Shown here: positions 1 through 6,151 of the stretch, piece by piece
Layout of the letters: each line of letters starts with the position of its first letter
Position numbering within the stretch: the stretch's first letter is position 1
NCBI GenBank assembly: GCA_004173415.1
Contig: SEHC01000223.1
Span: 1-6,151, forward strand
Direction: 5' to 3'
Source of the DNA: Lysobacteraceae bacterium
GTDB taxonomy: Bacteria; Pseudomonadota; Gammaproteobacteria; Xanthomonadales; Xanthomonadaceae
Length of the DNA: 6,151 nt
Program-made: the position numbers and the translations under genes
The notes under the pieces: generated by a model
The model's input: only the letters and a program-made list of their open reading frames with translations
Databases searched by the model: none
Told to the model about the DNA's origin: nothing

Positions 1-1229
1 AGCGAAGCGGACAGGCCGTACTCCCCCGCATTGGCCAGCGCCAGCGCCTCGGCATCGGTGTCGAAGGGTTGCAGCGTGGCCACCGGTCCGAAGATCTCTT
101 CGCGGTTGCTGGCGCAGTCCGGGCCGAGTCCGTCAATCACCGCAGGTTCGAGGAACCAGCCGGGGCGATCGAGGCGATTGCCGCCACAGAGGAAGTTGCC
201 GCCCTCGGCGCGCGCGCGCGCCAGGCAGGCCATGACCTTGTCCAGGTGCGCCTGCGACACCAGCGGTCCCAGCTGGGTAGCGAGGTCCAGGGGATCGCCG
301 ACCCGCAACTGGCGCACCCGCTCGACGAAGGCATCGCGGAACTCCCCGTAGATCCGGCGCTCGACGAGCAGCCGCGACCCGCACAGGCAGATCTGCCCAG
401 AATTCTGGTAGGCCGAACGCACCAGCGTATCCAGGTGCCCGCGCCAGTCACTGTCGGCGAAGACCAGGGTCGGGTTCTTGCCGCCCAGTTCCAGCGACAG
501 CTTCTTCAATGCCGGCGCGGCCAGCGCGGCGATGCGGCGCCCGACCAGGGTGCTGCCGGTGAAGGAGACCGCGCGCACGCAGCCATGGACGACCAGCGGC
601 TCGCCGGCGCCGGGCCCGGTCCCATGCACGAGGTTGAGCACGCCGGGCGGGAAGCCGATCTCCGCCGCCAGTTCCCCGAGCAGGGTGGCAGTGAGCGGAG
701 TGACCTCCGAAGGCTTGGCGACCACGGTATTGCCCGCGGCCAGGGCCGGCGCGATCTTCCAGGTGAACAGGTACAGCGGCAGGTTCCAGGGCGAGATCGC
801 GGCGACCACCCCCAGCGGAGCGCGCAGCGTGTAGTTCAGCCCCGCTTCGCCGTGGTGCGATTCGCTGGCGAACTGGGTGGCGGCATGGGCGAAGAAGCGC
901 AGGTTGGAGACCGCGCGGGGAATTTCCACGTCGCGCGCCAGCGCCAGCGGCTTGCCTCCATCCAGTGATTCGGCCCGGGCGAAGGCATCCACCCGCGATT
1001 CCAGCGCCACGGCGAGTTTCTCCAGCCAGCCCGATCGCTCGCTGTTGCGCATGGCCGACCAGGCCGGAAGGGCGTGTCCGGCCGCTTCCACCGCGCGTTC
1101 CACGTCCTCCGCATCGCCCGCGGCGAGCCGCGCATGCGCTTGCCCGGTGGCGGGGTCGAACACCTCCAGCCAGCGTCCATTGGCTGCCGGTCGTGCCTCG
1201 CCATCGATCCAGTGGGTCAGGGTGCGCAT
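1..1229 (-). CDS. Aldehyde dehydrogenase, ALDH8-like (probable 2-aminomuconate/2-hydroxymuconate semialdehyde dehydrogenase), 3' end outside window
   Basis: NAD(P)-dependent oxidation of an aldehyde to an acid. An open frame of 409 codons runs from ATG at 1229 to the window edge without a stop; the family is about 480-490 aa, so roughly 75-80 C-terminal residues are missing. All key residues read so far are present: SPWN with Asn149, AKPSE with Lys172, the nucleotide-binding G225-STLV-G230 loop, LELGG with general base Glu247, catalytic Cys281 in GQICLC, and cofactor-binding Glu378 in EEIFGP. The stretches ISPWNLPLYLFTWKIAPA and IPRAVSNLRFF, and the CLC-x-SR context of the nucleophile, resemble ALDH8 enzymes (human ALDH8A1, bacterial NbaE/AmnC), which act on muconate semialdehydes in kynurenine or catechol breakdown. 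The substrate is inferred. An in-frame TAA 12 nt upstream makes this ATG the earliest start; its ribosome site is weak. The 76-nt gap to the SDR gene is GC-rich and shows no clear promoter or terminator. Confidence 0.88.
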   Translation of the reverse strand, partial: MRTLTHWIDGEARPAANGRWLEVFDPATGQAHARLAAGDAEDVERAVEAAGHALPAWSAMRNSERSGWLEKLAVALESRVDAFARAESLDGGKPLALARDVEIPRAVSNLRFFAHAATQFASESHHGEAGLNYTLRAPLGVVAAISPWNLPLYLFTWKIAPALAAGNTVVAKPSEVTPLTATLLGELAAEIGFPPGVLNLVHGTGPGAGEPLVVHGCVRAVSFTGSTLVGRRIAALAAPALKKLSLELGGKNPTLVFADSDWRGHLDTLVRSAYQNSGQICLCGSRLLVERRIYGEFRDAFVERVRQLRVGDPLDLATQLGPLVSQAHLDKVMACLARARAEGGNFLCGGNRLDRPGWFLEPAVIDGLGPDCASNREEIFGPVATLQPFDTDAEALALANAGEYGLSAS

Positions 1230-1305
1230 GCGGCTAGCTTAGTGGCAGCGTCCGGCGGGCGCGAGCGCGGCAGGGCGATCGACGTTGCGATGCGCGCCAG
1301 GCCGG

Positions 1306-2094
1306 TCAGATCGACTGCATCCGGCCACCATCCACGGCCAGGCTGACGCCGTTGATGTAGGCGGCGGCGGGGCTGGCGAGGAAGGCGATGGCCGCGGCGA
1401 TTTCCGCCGCTTCGGCGAAGCGCCCGACCGGCACGCTGGCCAGCATGGTCGCGGCGACCGCGTCACGACTCCTGCCGGTTGTGGCCGAGCGGTCGTCGAG
1501 GATCTGTTCCAGCCGCTGGGTGCGCGTATAGCCGGGCAACACGTTGTTGACGGTGATGCCATCGGCGGCCAGTTCGCGCGACAGGGTCTTGGCCCAGCTG
1601 GCCACCGCGCCGCGGATGCTGTTGGAGACGCCGAGGTTGGCGATGGGTTCCTTCACCGAGGTGGAGATCACGTTGACGATGCGTCCCCACTGCGCACCCT
1701 GCATGCCGGGCAGCAGCGCGCGGACCAGCGCGTGGTTGGCCAGCAGGTGCTGGTGGAACGCCTCCAGGTAGGCTCCGGCATCGGCGTCGATGGCGCGCCC
1801 GCCGGGCGGCCCGCCGGTGTTGTTGACCAGGATGTGGAACGGACGGGCACTGGCCAGCGCCTGCACCTGCGTACCGAGTGCCTCCGGCCTGGAAACGTCA
1901 GCCGCAACCCAGGCGTGATGCTGGCCGGCCGCGGGGCGGGGCAGGCTGGCTGCCGCTGCTTCCAGTGCGTCGGCGCGCCTGGCAAGCAGGGTCACGTGCG
2001 CGCCAAGCAGCGCCAGCTCGTGCGCCGCGGCGCGGCCGATGCCGGCCGTCGCCCCGCAGACCAGGGCGTGCCTGCCGTTGAGATTCAGGTCCAT
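1306..2094 (-). CDS. SDR family oxidoreductase with atypical active site (BKR-like subgroup)
   Basis: A 262-aa Rossmann-fold protein of classical SDR length, probably cytoplasmic. The cofactor loop is C-G-A-T-A-G-I-G (residues 13-20), close to TGxxxGxG but with Cys for the first Thr. NNTGG (91-95) replaces the usual NNAG, a likely tetrad Asn is N120, and the catalytic Ser is S144. Thirteen residues later, where YxxxK should lie, the sequence is S157-N-S-I-R161, so both Tyr and Lys are replaced. The VKEPIANLGVSN region is a hallmark of an SDR subgroup often named 3-oxoacyl-ACP reductase-like, described as lacking a perfect tetrad. The C-terminal half has the usual PGYTRT and YINGVSLAVDGG segments, so the fold looks intact. 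The start is well supported: GAGGAA at 2105-2100 lies 5 nt before ATG and overlaps the stop codon of the upstream PaiB-like gene, suggesting translational coupling. Substrate unknown; a role beside the aldehyde dehydrogenase is inferred from position only. Confidence 0.9.
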   Translation of the reverse strand: MDLNLNGRHALVCGATAGIGRAAAHELALLGAHVTLLARRADALEAAAASLPRPAAGQHHAWVAADVSRPEALGTQVQALASARPFHILVNNTGGPPGGRAIDADAGAYLEAFHQHLLANHALVRALLPGMQGAQWGRIVNVISTSVKEPIANLGVSNSIRGAVASWAKTLSRELAADGITVNNVLPGYTRTQRLEQILDDRSATTGRSRDAVAATMLASVPVGRFAEAAEIAAAIAFLASPAAAYINGVSLAVDGGRMQSI

Positions 2095-2103
2095 GCGTCT
2101 TCC

Positions 2104-2736
2104 TCAGTCATCTGTGCGGTCGCCGAGGCGCTCCAGCATCAAGCCCGCGATCTCGCGGGGGCGGGCTTGCTCCAGCGCGGCCAGGCCGGCCGCGGCGCCG
2201 CGCACATTGGCAGCCGGATGGTTCTGGCTGAGCTTGAACTTCAGCTCGATGCGTTCGGGTTCGAAGCGGAATCCGACGATTCCACGCAACTGCCTGCGCT
2301 GGCCCTCGCGTTCGTGCTCGTACCGCCAGTCGCTGCCCAGTGCGCTTTCGTGTTGCCGGCTGAGTCGATCGACGATGCCGGCCAGGAACGCTTCGTCGGT
2401 GCTGGCTTCAAGCCGGCCCGCCAGGTGCGCCACCGCGTAGTTCCAGGTCGGCACCCGGTCGGCCGGTTCCTTGTCCACGTACCAGCCCGGCGAGACGTAT
2501 GCATGCGGGCCGTGCACGATCATCAGGGCGGTGCCGGCGTGGCGCGCTTGCGGGTTGGCTCCGGCCCAATGGCCTTCGACCAGGACCCGGTTGCCCTGGC
2601 GCGAGTACAGCACCGGCAGGTGGCTGGCGAAGGGCTCGCCGGCGTCAGTGCTCACCAGGGTCACGAACGCATCGCGGGCCATCAGCCGATCCAGCCAGTG
2701 CAGGTCTGTCTCGGCGAAGGCGCGCGGCGTGTACAT
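2104..2736 (-). CDS. PaiB-like FMN-binding protein (FMN-binding negative transcriptional regulator family)
   Basis: A 210-aa protein of the PaiB family, which has a split-barrel flavin-binding fold related to pyridoxamine-phosphate oxidases. It matches family landmarks in order: start MYTPRAF, T-L-V-S-T near 26-30, SHLPVLY at 38-44, HGPHAYVSPGWY at 75-86, VPTWNYAVAHL at 95-105, and IVGF followed by the C-terminal KLSQN at 168-172. The length is normal and nothing looks truncated. The family name comes from Bacillus subtilis PaiB, reported to affect sporulation and protease genes; most bacterial members are uncharacterised and direct DNA binding is doubtful, so a regulatory role here is only a family label. 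The ATG at 2736 gives the standard N terminus although the upstream sequence has no good Shine-Dalgarno. It starts 8 nt after the acidic protein's stop and ends 9 nt before the SDR start, so it is an inner gene of the minus-strand unit. Confidence 0.9.
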   Translation of the reverse strand: MYTPRAFAETDLHWLDRLMARDAFVTLVSTDAGEPFASHLPVLYSRQGNRVLVEGHWAGANPQARHAGTALMIVHGPHAYVSPGWYVDKEPADRVPTWNYAVAHLAGRLEASTDEAFLAGIVDRLSRQHESALGSDWRYEHEREGQRRQLRGIVGFRFEPERIELKFKLSQNHPAANVRGAAAGLAALEQARPREIAGLMLERLGDRTDD

Positions 2737-2744
2737 CGGCCTGG

Positions 2745-3053
2745 TCAGGCCCGCGCGCCGAGCGACTGCACCATCAGCCCGCGCAGGGCGGCATCGTTGT
2801 CGGCCTGCGGCGGCGAGACCTCGGCCAGGGAAAAGCCCCGGGCCAGCGCGTCGTCCTCGTCCAGCCCGTCGAAGGCCACGAACTCGGCATCGAACAACGC
2901 CGCCCGCGCGGTGTCGTCGCTGTCGTAGGAAAGCGTGTTGCCATCGCTGTCGAAGATCTCGGCGGTGCCGGCATCACGCACGCGCAGCCGCGCCCACACC
3001 AGGGTGCGGCCCAGCGAGGCCACGTACCACTGGCCTGCAGTCGTGTCGTTCAT
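2745..3053 (-). CDS. Small acidic protein of unknown function
   Basis: I do not recognise a characterised family. The 102-aa product starts MNDTTAGQWYVASLG and is strongly acidic: 14 Asp and 4 Glu against 8 Arg and no Lys, with a dense acidic stretch at 62-68 (D-G-L-D-E-D-D). There is no signal peptide or membrane segment, so it is probably a soluble cytoplasmic protein. The first half alternates hydrophobic and polar residues (VWARLRVRD, TAEIFDSDG, TLSYDS), which suggests a small beta-sheet domain. Its ATG overlaps the TGA of the upstream membrane-protein gene as ATGA, and AAGGTGG lies 4-11 nt upstream, so it is probably translated by coupling. The frame stays open far upstream because it coincides with the shifted frame of the broken asnS; that upstream extension is not part of this gene. 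The real-gene call rests on the overlap, ribosome site and compact operon layout. Confidence 0.75.
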   Translation of the reverse strand: MNDTTAGQWYVASLGRTLVWARLRVRDAGTAEIFDSDGNTLSYDSDDTARAALFDAEFVAFDGLDEDDALARGFSLAEVSPPQADNDAALRGLMVQSLGARA

Positions 3054-3355
3054 GCCACCACCTTCGAAAGCAGCCACAGCAATGCCCCGCCGGTCACCCC
3101 GCCGAAGATCACCAGCAGGGAGATGCGCGCAGGCGTGGCCAGGCCGGTCAGCGAGCGGTCGCCGGTCAGGCGGTAACGGCCGCTCAGCAGCCAGCCCAGC
3201 GCTGCGGGCCGCAGGAACGCGCCGCTGCCCAGTTCGGCAGCCAGCGCCCCATGCCGGTCGCGCACGTGCACCAGGGTCAGCGGCCAGAAGATCACGAAGG
3301 CGGTGAAGCCGGCGATCGCCGCGGCGAACATCAACAGGGCGAAGAACAGGATCAC
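3050..3355 (-). CDS. Small inner-membrane protein with two predicted helices, GTG start
   Basis: A 101-aa protein with a hydrophobic helix at about residues 2-29 and a second at about 77-98, joined by a roughly 45-residue basic and polar loop (VRDRHGALAAELG, then LLSGRYRLTGDRSLTG). The product is probably anchored in the inner membrane. I do not recognise a named family and assign no function. The start codon is GTG at 3355, only 3 nt after the asnS stop; GGAG at 3368-3365, inside the last asnS codons, sits 9 nt upstream and supports this start. Its TGA overlaps the ATG of the next gene as ATGA. It is therefore sandwiched between asnS and the acidic protein in what looks like one transcript, which suggests that the two small proteins are made together. 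A functional link to asparaginyl-tRNA synthesis is not implied. Confidence 0.78.
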   Translation of the reverse strand: MILFFALLMFAAAIAGFTAFVIFWPLTLVHVRDRHGALAAELGSGAFLRPAALGWLLSGRYRLTGDRSLTGLATPARISLLVIFGGVTGGALLWLLSKVVA

Positions 3356-3358
3356 CGG

Positions 3359-4640
<1,282 letters not shown>

Positions 4641-4723
4641 GACTTGAATCCCTTATGCAGCGCAACCATTGATGGAACGCGGAGTTTACCGGAGCGACGC
4701 CGGGAACGCCCCGCCTGGCGGTC

Positions 4724-4729
4724 TATAAT
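4724..4729 (+). promoter_or_regulatory. Probable -10 element of the iscA promoter
   Basis: A perfect TATAAT lies in the otherwise GC-rich 109-nt spacer between the divergent asnS and iscA genes. A start of transcription about 7 nt downstream, near 4736, would leave a leader of only about 14 nt that contains the AAGGAG ribosome site at 4739-4744. No good -35 box is visible 16-18 nt upstream, and the base triplet before TATAAT does not make an extended -10. The opposite-strand promoter for asnS must lie in the same spacer, but I cannot place it with confidence; TAAACT (4689-4684 on the minus strand) is a weak candidate. Confidence 0.5.
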
Positions 4730-4749
4730 CGGTGCCTGAAGGAGAATCC

Positions 4750-5085
4750 ATGGCCATCACCCTTACCCCGGTTGCCTTGCAGCGCGTGCAGCGCTTCGTC
4801 GCCGAAACCGGCGCCCTGGGGCTGCGCTTCGGCGTGACCCGCACCGGCTGCTCGGGCTGGGGCCACGTGGCCGACCTGGCCCGCGACCAGCGCCCGGGGG
4901 ATACCGTGTTCGAGCAGCAAGGCGTACGGATCTTCGTCGACCCGGACAGCCTGGCCCTGGTCGATGGCACCGAGATCGACTTCGGCAAGCAGGGGCTCAG
5001 CGAGACCTTCCTGTTCCGCAACCCCAATGCCACCGCCGAATGCGGCTGCGGCGAGAGCTTCACCACCGAGGCCGGCCTGGCCTGA
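4750..5085 (+). CDS. iscA: IscA-type iron-sulfur cluster carrier protein
   Basis: An A-type carrier of 111 aa (E. coli IscA has 107) that binds iron or iron-sulfur clusters and passes them to target proteins in the cytoplasm. The three ligand cysteines are in place: Cys34 in TGCSGW, and Cys98 and Cys100 in ECGCGESF. The GCGESF ending and segments such as VDGTEIDFGKQGL and FRNPNA match IscA better than ErpA. It stands alone here, with no iscR, iscS, iscU or hscBA beside it, so it may be an extra or Suf-partner carrier. A short tail (TTEAGLA) follows the usual end. ATG at 4750 is chosen over an in-frame GTG at 4732 because AAGGAG (4739-4744) is 5 nt upstream of the ATG and the predicted transcript begins after the GTG. 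The family is confident; the exact symbol is less so. Confidence 0.93.
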   Translation: MAITLTPVALQRVQRFVAETGALGLRFGVTRTGCSGWGHVADLARDQRPGDTVFEQQGVRIFVDPDSLALVDGTEIDFGKQGLSETFLFRNPNATAECGCGESFTTEAGLA

Positions 5086-5097
5086 GTCGCATCGCCC

Positions 5098-5115
5098 TCC
5101 CGGCCCGCGCCGGGA
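5098..5115 (+). terminator. Short GC-rich hairpin after iscA, possible terminator
   Basis: Thirteen nucleotides after the iscA stop, TCCCGGC (5098-5104) pairs perfectly with GCCGGGA (5109-5115) around a 4-nt loop. The following sequence ACGGTTTAAG has only three consecutive T residues at 5119-5121, so it is a poor classical intrinsic terminator. It may act weakly or protect the 3' end of the mRNA. Confidence 0.4.
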
Positions 5116-5124
5116 CGGTTTAAG

Positions 5125-5147
5125 CTCCGGGCTCGCCGAATCCGGAG
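5125..5147 (+). promoter_or_regulatory. Inverted repeat that could mask the ribosome binding site of the DUF885 gene
   Basis: CTCCGG at 5125-5130 is exactly complementary to CCGGAG at 5142-5147, with 11 nt between them. The second arm contains the GGAG Shine-Dalgarno (5144-5147), 6 nt before the ATG at 5154. If both arms are in the transcript, pairing would hide the ribosome site. A six-pair match in GC-rich DNA can arise by chance, so this is a candidate only. Confidence 0.35.
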
Positions 5148-5153
5148 TGGTCC

Positions 5154-6151
5154 ATGTTCCGTTACCTGTTGCTGGCAGCCCTAGCCGTGGCTGCCATCGT
5201 GCCCGCACACGCCCGCGCGGACGAGCCGAACCCCGTCCTGCACAAGCTGTTTGCCGACGAATGGGAGCGTGGCCTGCGCGAAAGCCCGGAATCGGCCAGC
5301 TACAACGGCGACCCGCGCTTCAATGACCGCTGGACCGATTTCAGCCTCGAGGCGATTTCCCGCCGCGAGGCCGCCGATCGCGCGGCGCTGGATGCGCTGC
5401 ACCGGATCGACCGTGACGGCCTGTCGGCCGCCGACCAACTCCACTACGACACCTTCGAATGGAGCCTGCAGCGCAGCATCGAGCGGCAGAAGTTCCGTGA
5501 ATACCAGCAGCCGGTCAGCCACCAGGGCGGTCCGCAGACTGCCGACGGTATTGCCGAGGTCCTGCCGTTCGCCACCCTGAAGGACTACCAGGACTGGCTG
5601 CAACGCCTGCAGGCCCTGCCGGTCGCCATCGACCAGGTGATCGTGCTGATGCGGGAAGGGGTGAAGGCCGGCAACCTGCCTCCGCGCGTGCTGATGCAGC
5701 GCGTGCCGGCGCAGATCGCCGCGCAGGTCGTGCAGGACCCGATGGCCAGCGCTTTCTACAAGCCCCTGCTGAAGTTCCCGGACGGTATCGCCGAGGCCGA
5801 TCGCACACGCCTGCAGGCCGATGCCCGGCGCATCATCGCCACCGCGGTGGTGCCCGCGTACCGGAAGTTCCAGGCGTTCTTCAACGACGAGTACCTGCCC
5901 AAGGCGCGCGACTCCATCGCCGCCACGGGGCTGCCCGATGGCAAGGCCTATTACGACTTCCTTGCGCGCTATTACACGACCACCGACCTGGGCGCCGGGC
6001 AGATCCACGCCACCGGCCTGGCCGAAGTGGCACGCATCCGCGCCGAGATGGAGAAGGTCAAGGCCAGGACCGGATTCAAGGGATCCTTGGCCGAGTTCTT
6101 CACCTACCTGCGCACCGATGCCAGGTTCTTCCACAAGACCCCCGACGAACT
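5154..6151 (+). CDS. Secreted DUF885-family protein, 3' end outside window
   Basis: The first 332 residues of a protein that resembles the DUF885 family, whose members are usually about 580-610 aa and are suspected metallopeptidases because of a HExxH-like motif in the C-terminal half. That half lies beyond the window, so the catalytic motif cannot be checked. The N terminus has a clear Sec signal: MFRYLL, a hydrophobic core (AALAVAAIV) and likely cleavage after AHA or ARA near residues 20-22, so the product is periplasmic or secreted. The mature part begins as family members do, with an FADEWERGLRESPESAS segment, then DRWTDFSLEAI, LHYDTFEWSL, LPFATLKDYQDWL and LPDGKAYYDFLARYYTTTDL. It is intact as far as it goes. 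GGAG at 5144-5147 lies 6 nt before ATG 5154. It is separated from iscA by 68 nt with a hairpin, so it is probably a separate unit; no clear promoter is seen beyond a weak TAAGCT at 5121-5126. Confidence 0.87.
   Translation, partial: MFRYLLLAALAVAAIVPAHARADEPNPVLHKLFADEWERGLRESPESASYNGDPRFNDRWTDFSLEAISRREAADRAALDALHRIDRDGLSAADQLHYDTFEWSLQRSIERQKFREYQQPVSHQGGPQTADGIAEVLPFATLKDYQDWLQRLQALPVAIDQVIVLMREGVKAGNLPPRVLMQRVPAQIAAQVVQDPMASAFYKPLLKFPDGIAEADRTRLQADARRIIATAVVPAYRKFQAFFNDEYLPKARDSIAATGLPDGKAYYDFLARYYTTTDLGAGQIHATGLAEVARIRAEMEKVKARTGFKGSLAEFFTYLRTDARFFHKTPDE

Noticed and set aside
209..222. Alternating GC run that could form Z-DNA or a simple repeat
   Set aside because: It is about a dozen bases inside the aldehyde dehydrogenase coding an Ala/Arg stretch (LARARAE), ordinary for this base composition.
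69..968. 299-codon plus-strand open frame
   Set aside because: It is antisense to the aldehyde dehydrogenase, whose catalytic residues are all readable on the minus strand.
1285..2928. 547-codon plus-strand open frame
   Set aside because: It is antisense to the SDR and PaiB-like genes, both of which have clear family motifs. The product has no family features.
4732..4749. Upstream GTG start for iscA adding six residues
   Set aside because: The ribosome site lies between this GTG and the ATG, and the TATAAT at 4724-4729 would start the transcript after the GTG.
5181..6134. 317-codon minus-strand open frame
   Set aside because: It is antisense to the DUF885 gene, which has a signal peptide, ribosome site and family-like sequence; the minus frame looks like a GC-bias shadow.

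Overview
The window looks like a chromosomal segment of a high-GC gammaproteobacterium. The asparaginyl-tRNA synthetase and IscA-type sequences and the gene style suggest the Xanthomonadaceae (Lysobacter, Luteimonas, Stenotrophomonas and relatives); the genus cannot be settled from this sequence. There are no tRNAs, rRNAs, insertion sequences, CRISPR arrays or phage genes.

Left part, minus strand, read from right to left (4640 down to 1): asnS, a two-helix membrane protein, a small acidic protein, a PaiB-like FMN-binding protein, a short-chain dehydrogenase/reductase (SDR) and an aldehyde dehydrogenase that runs off the left edge. The first five are packed with gaps of 3 to 9 nt or a 4-nt ATGA overlap, so they probably form one transcription unit. 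The aldehyde dehydrogenase follows after 76 nt. It resembles the ALDH8 family (2-aminomuconate / 2-hydroxymuconate semialdehyde dehydrogenases), which hints at kynurenine / 3-hydroxyanthranilate breakdown. The SDR belongs to a divergent subgroup that lacks the usual Tyr and Lys of the active site.

Right part, plus strand: a divergent 109-nt spacer (4641-4749) carries a perfect TATAAT for an IscA-type iron-sulfur carrier gene. A 68-nt gap with two hairpins follows, then a secreted DUF885-family protein that runs off the right edge.

The most striking observation is that asnS is broken as written. After residue 162 about 38-40 codons are missing and the reading frame changes, which removes the conserved Pro of class II motif 1 and the segment after it. 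Both sides are otherwise well-conserved AsnRS. Since asnS is normally essential, this is either a sequence or assembly error, or a real deletion covered by a second copy or by the indirect GatCAB route. I see no convincing undescribed system. The remaining points of interest are the SxxxR SDR, the small coupled gene pair behind asnS, and a hairpin that could mask the ribosome binding site of the DUF885 gene.
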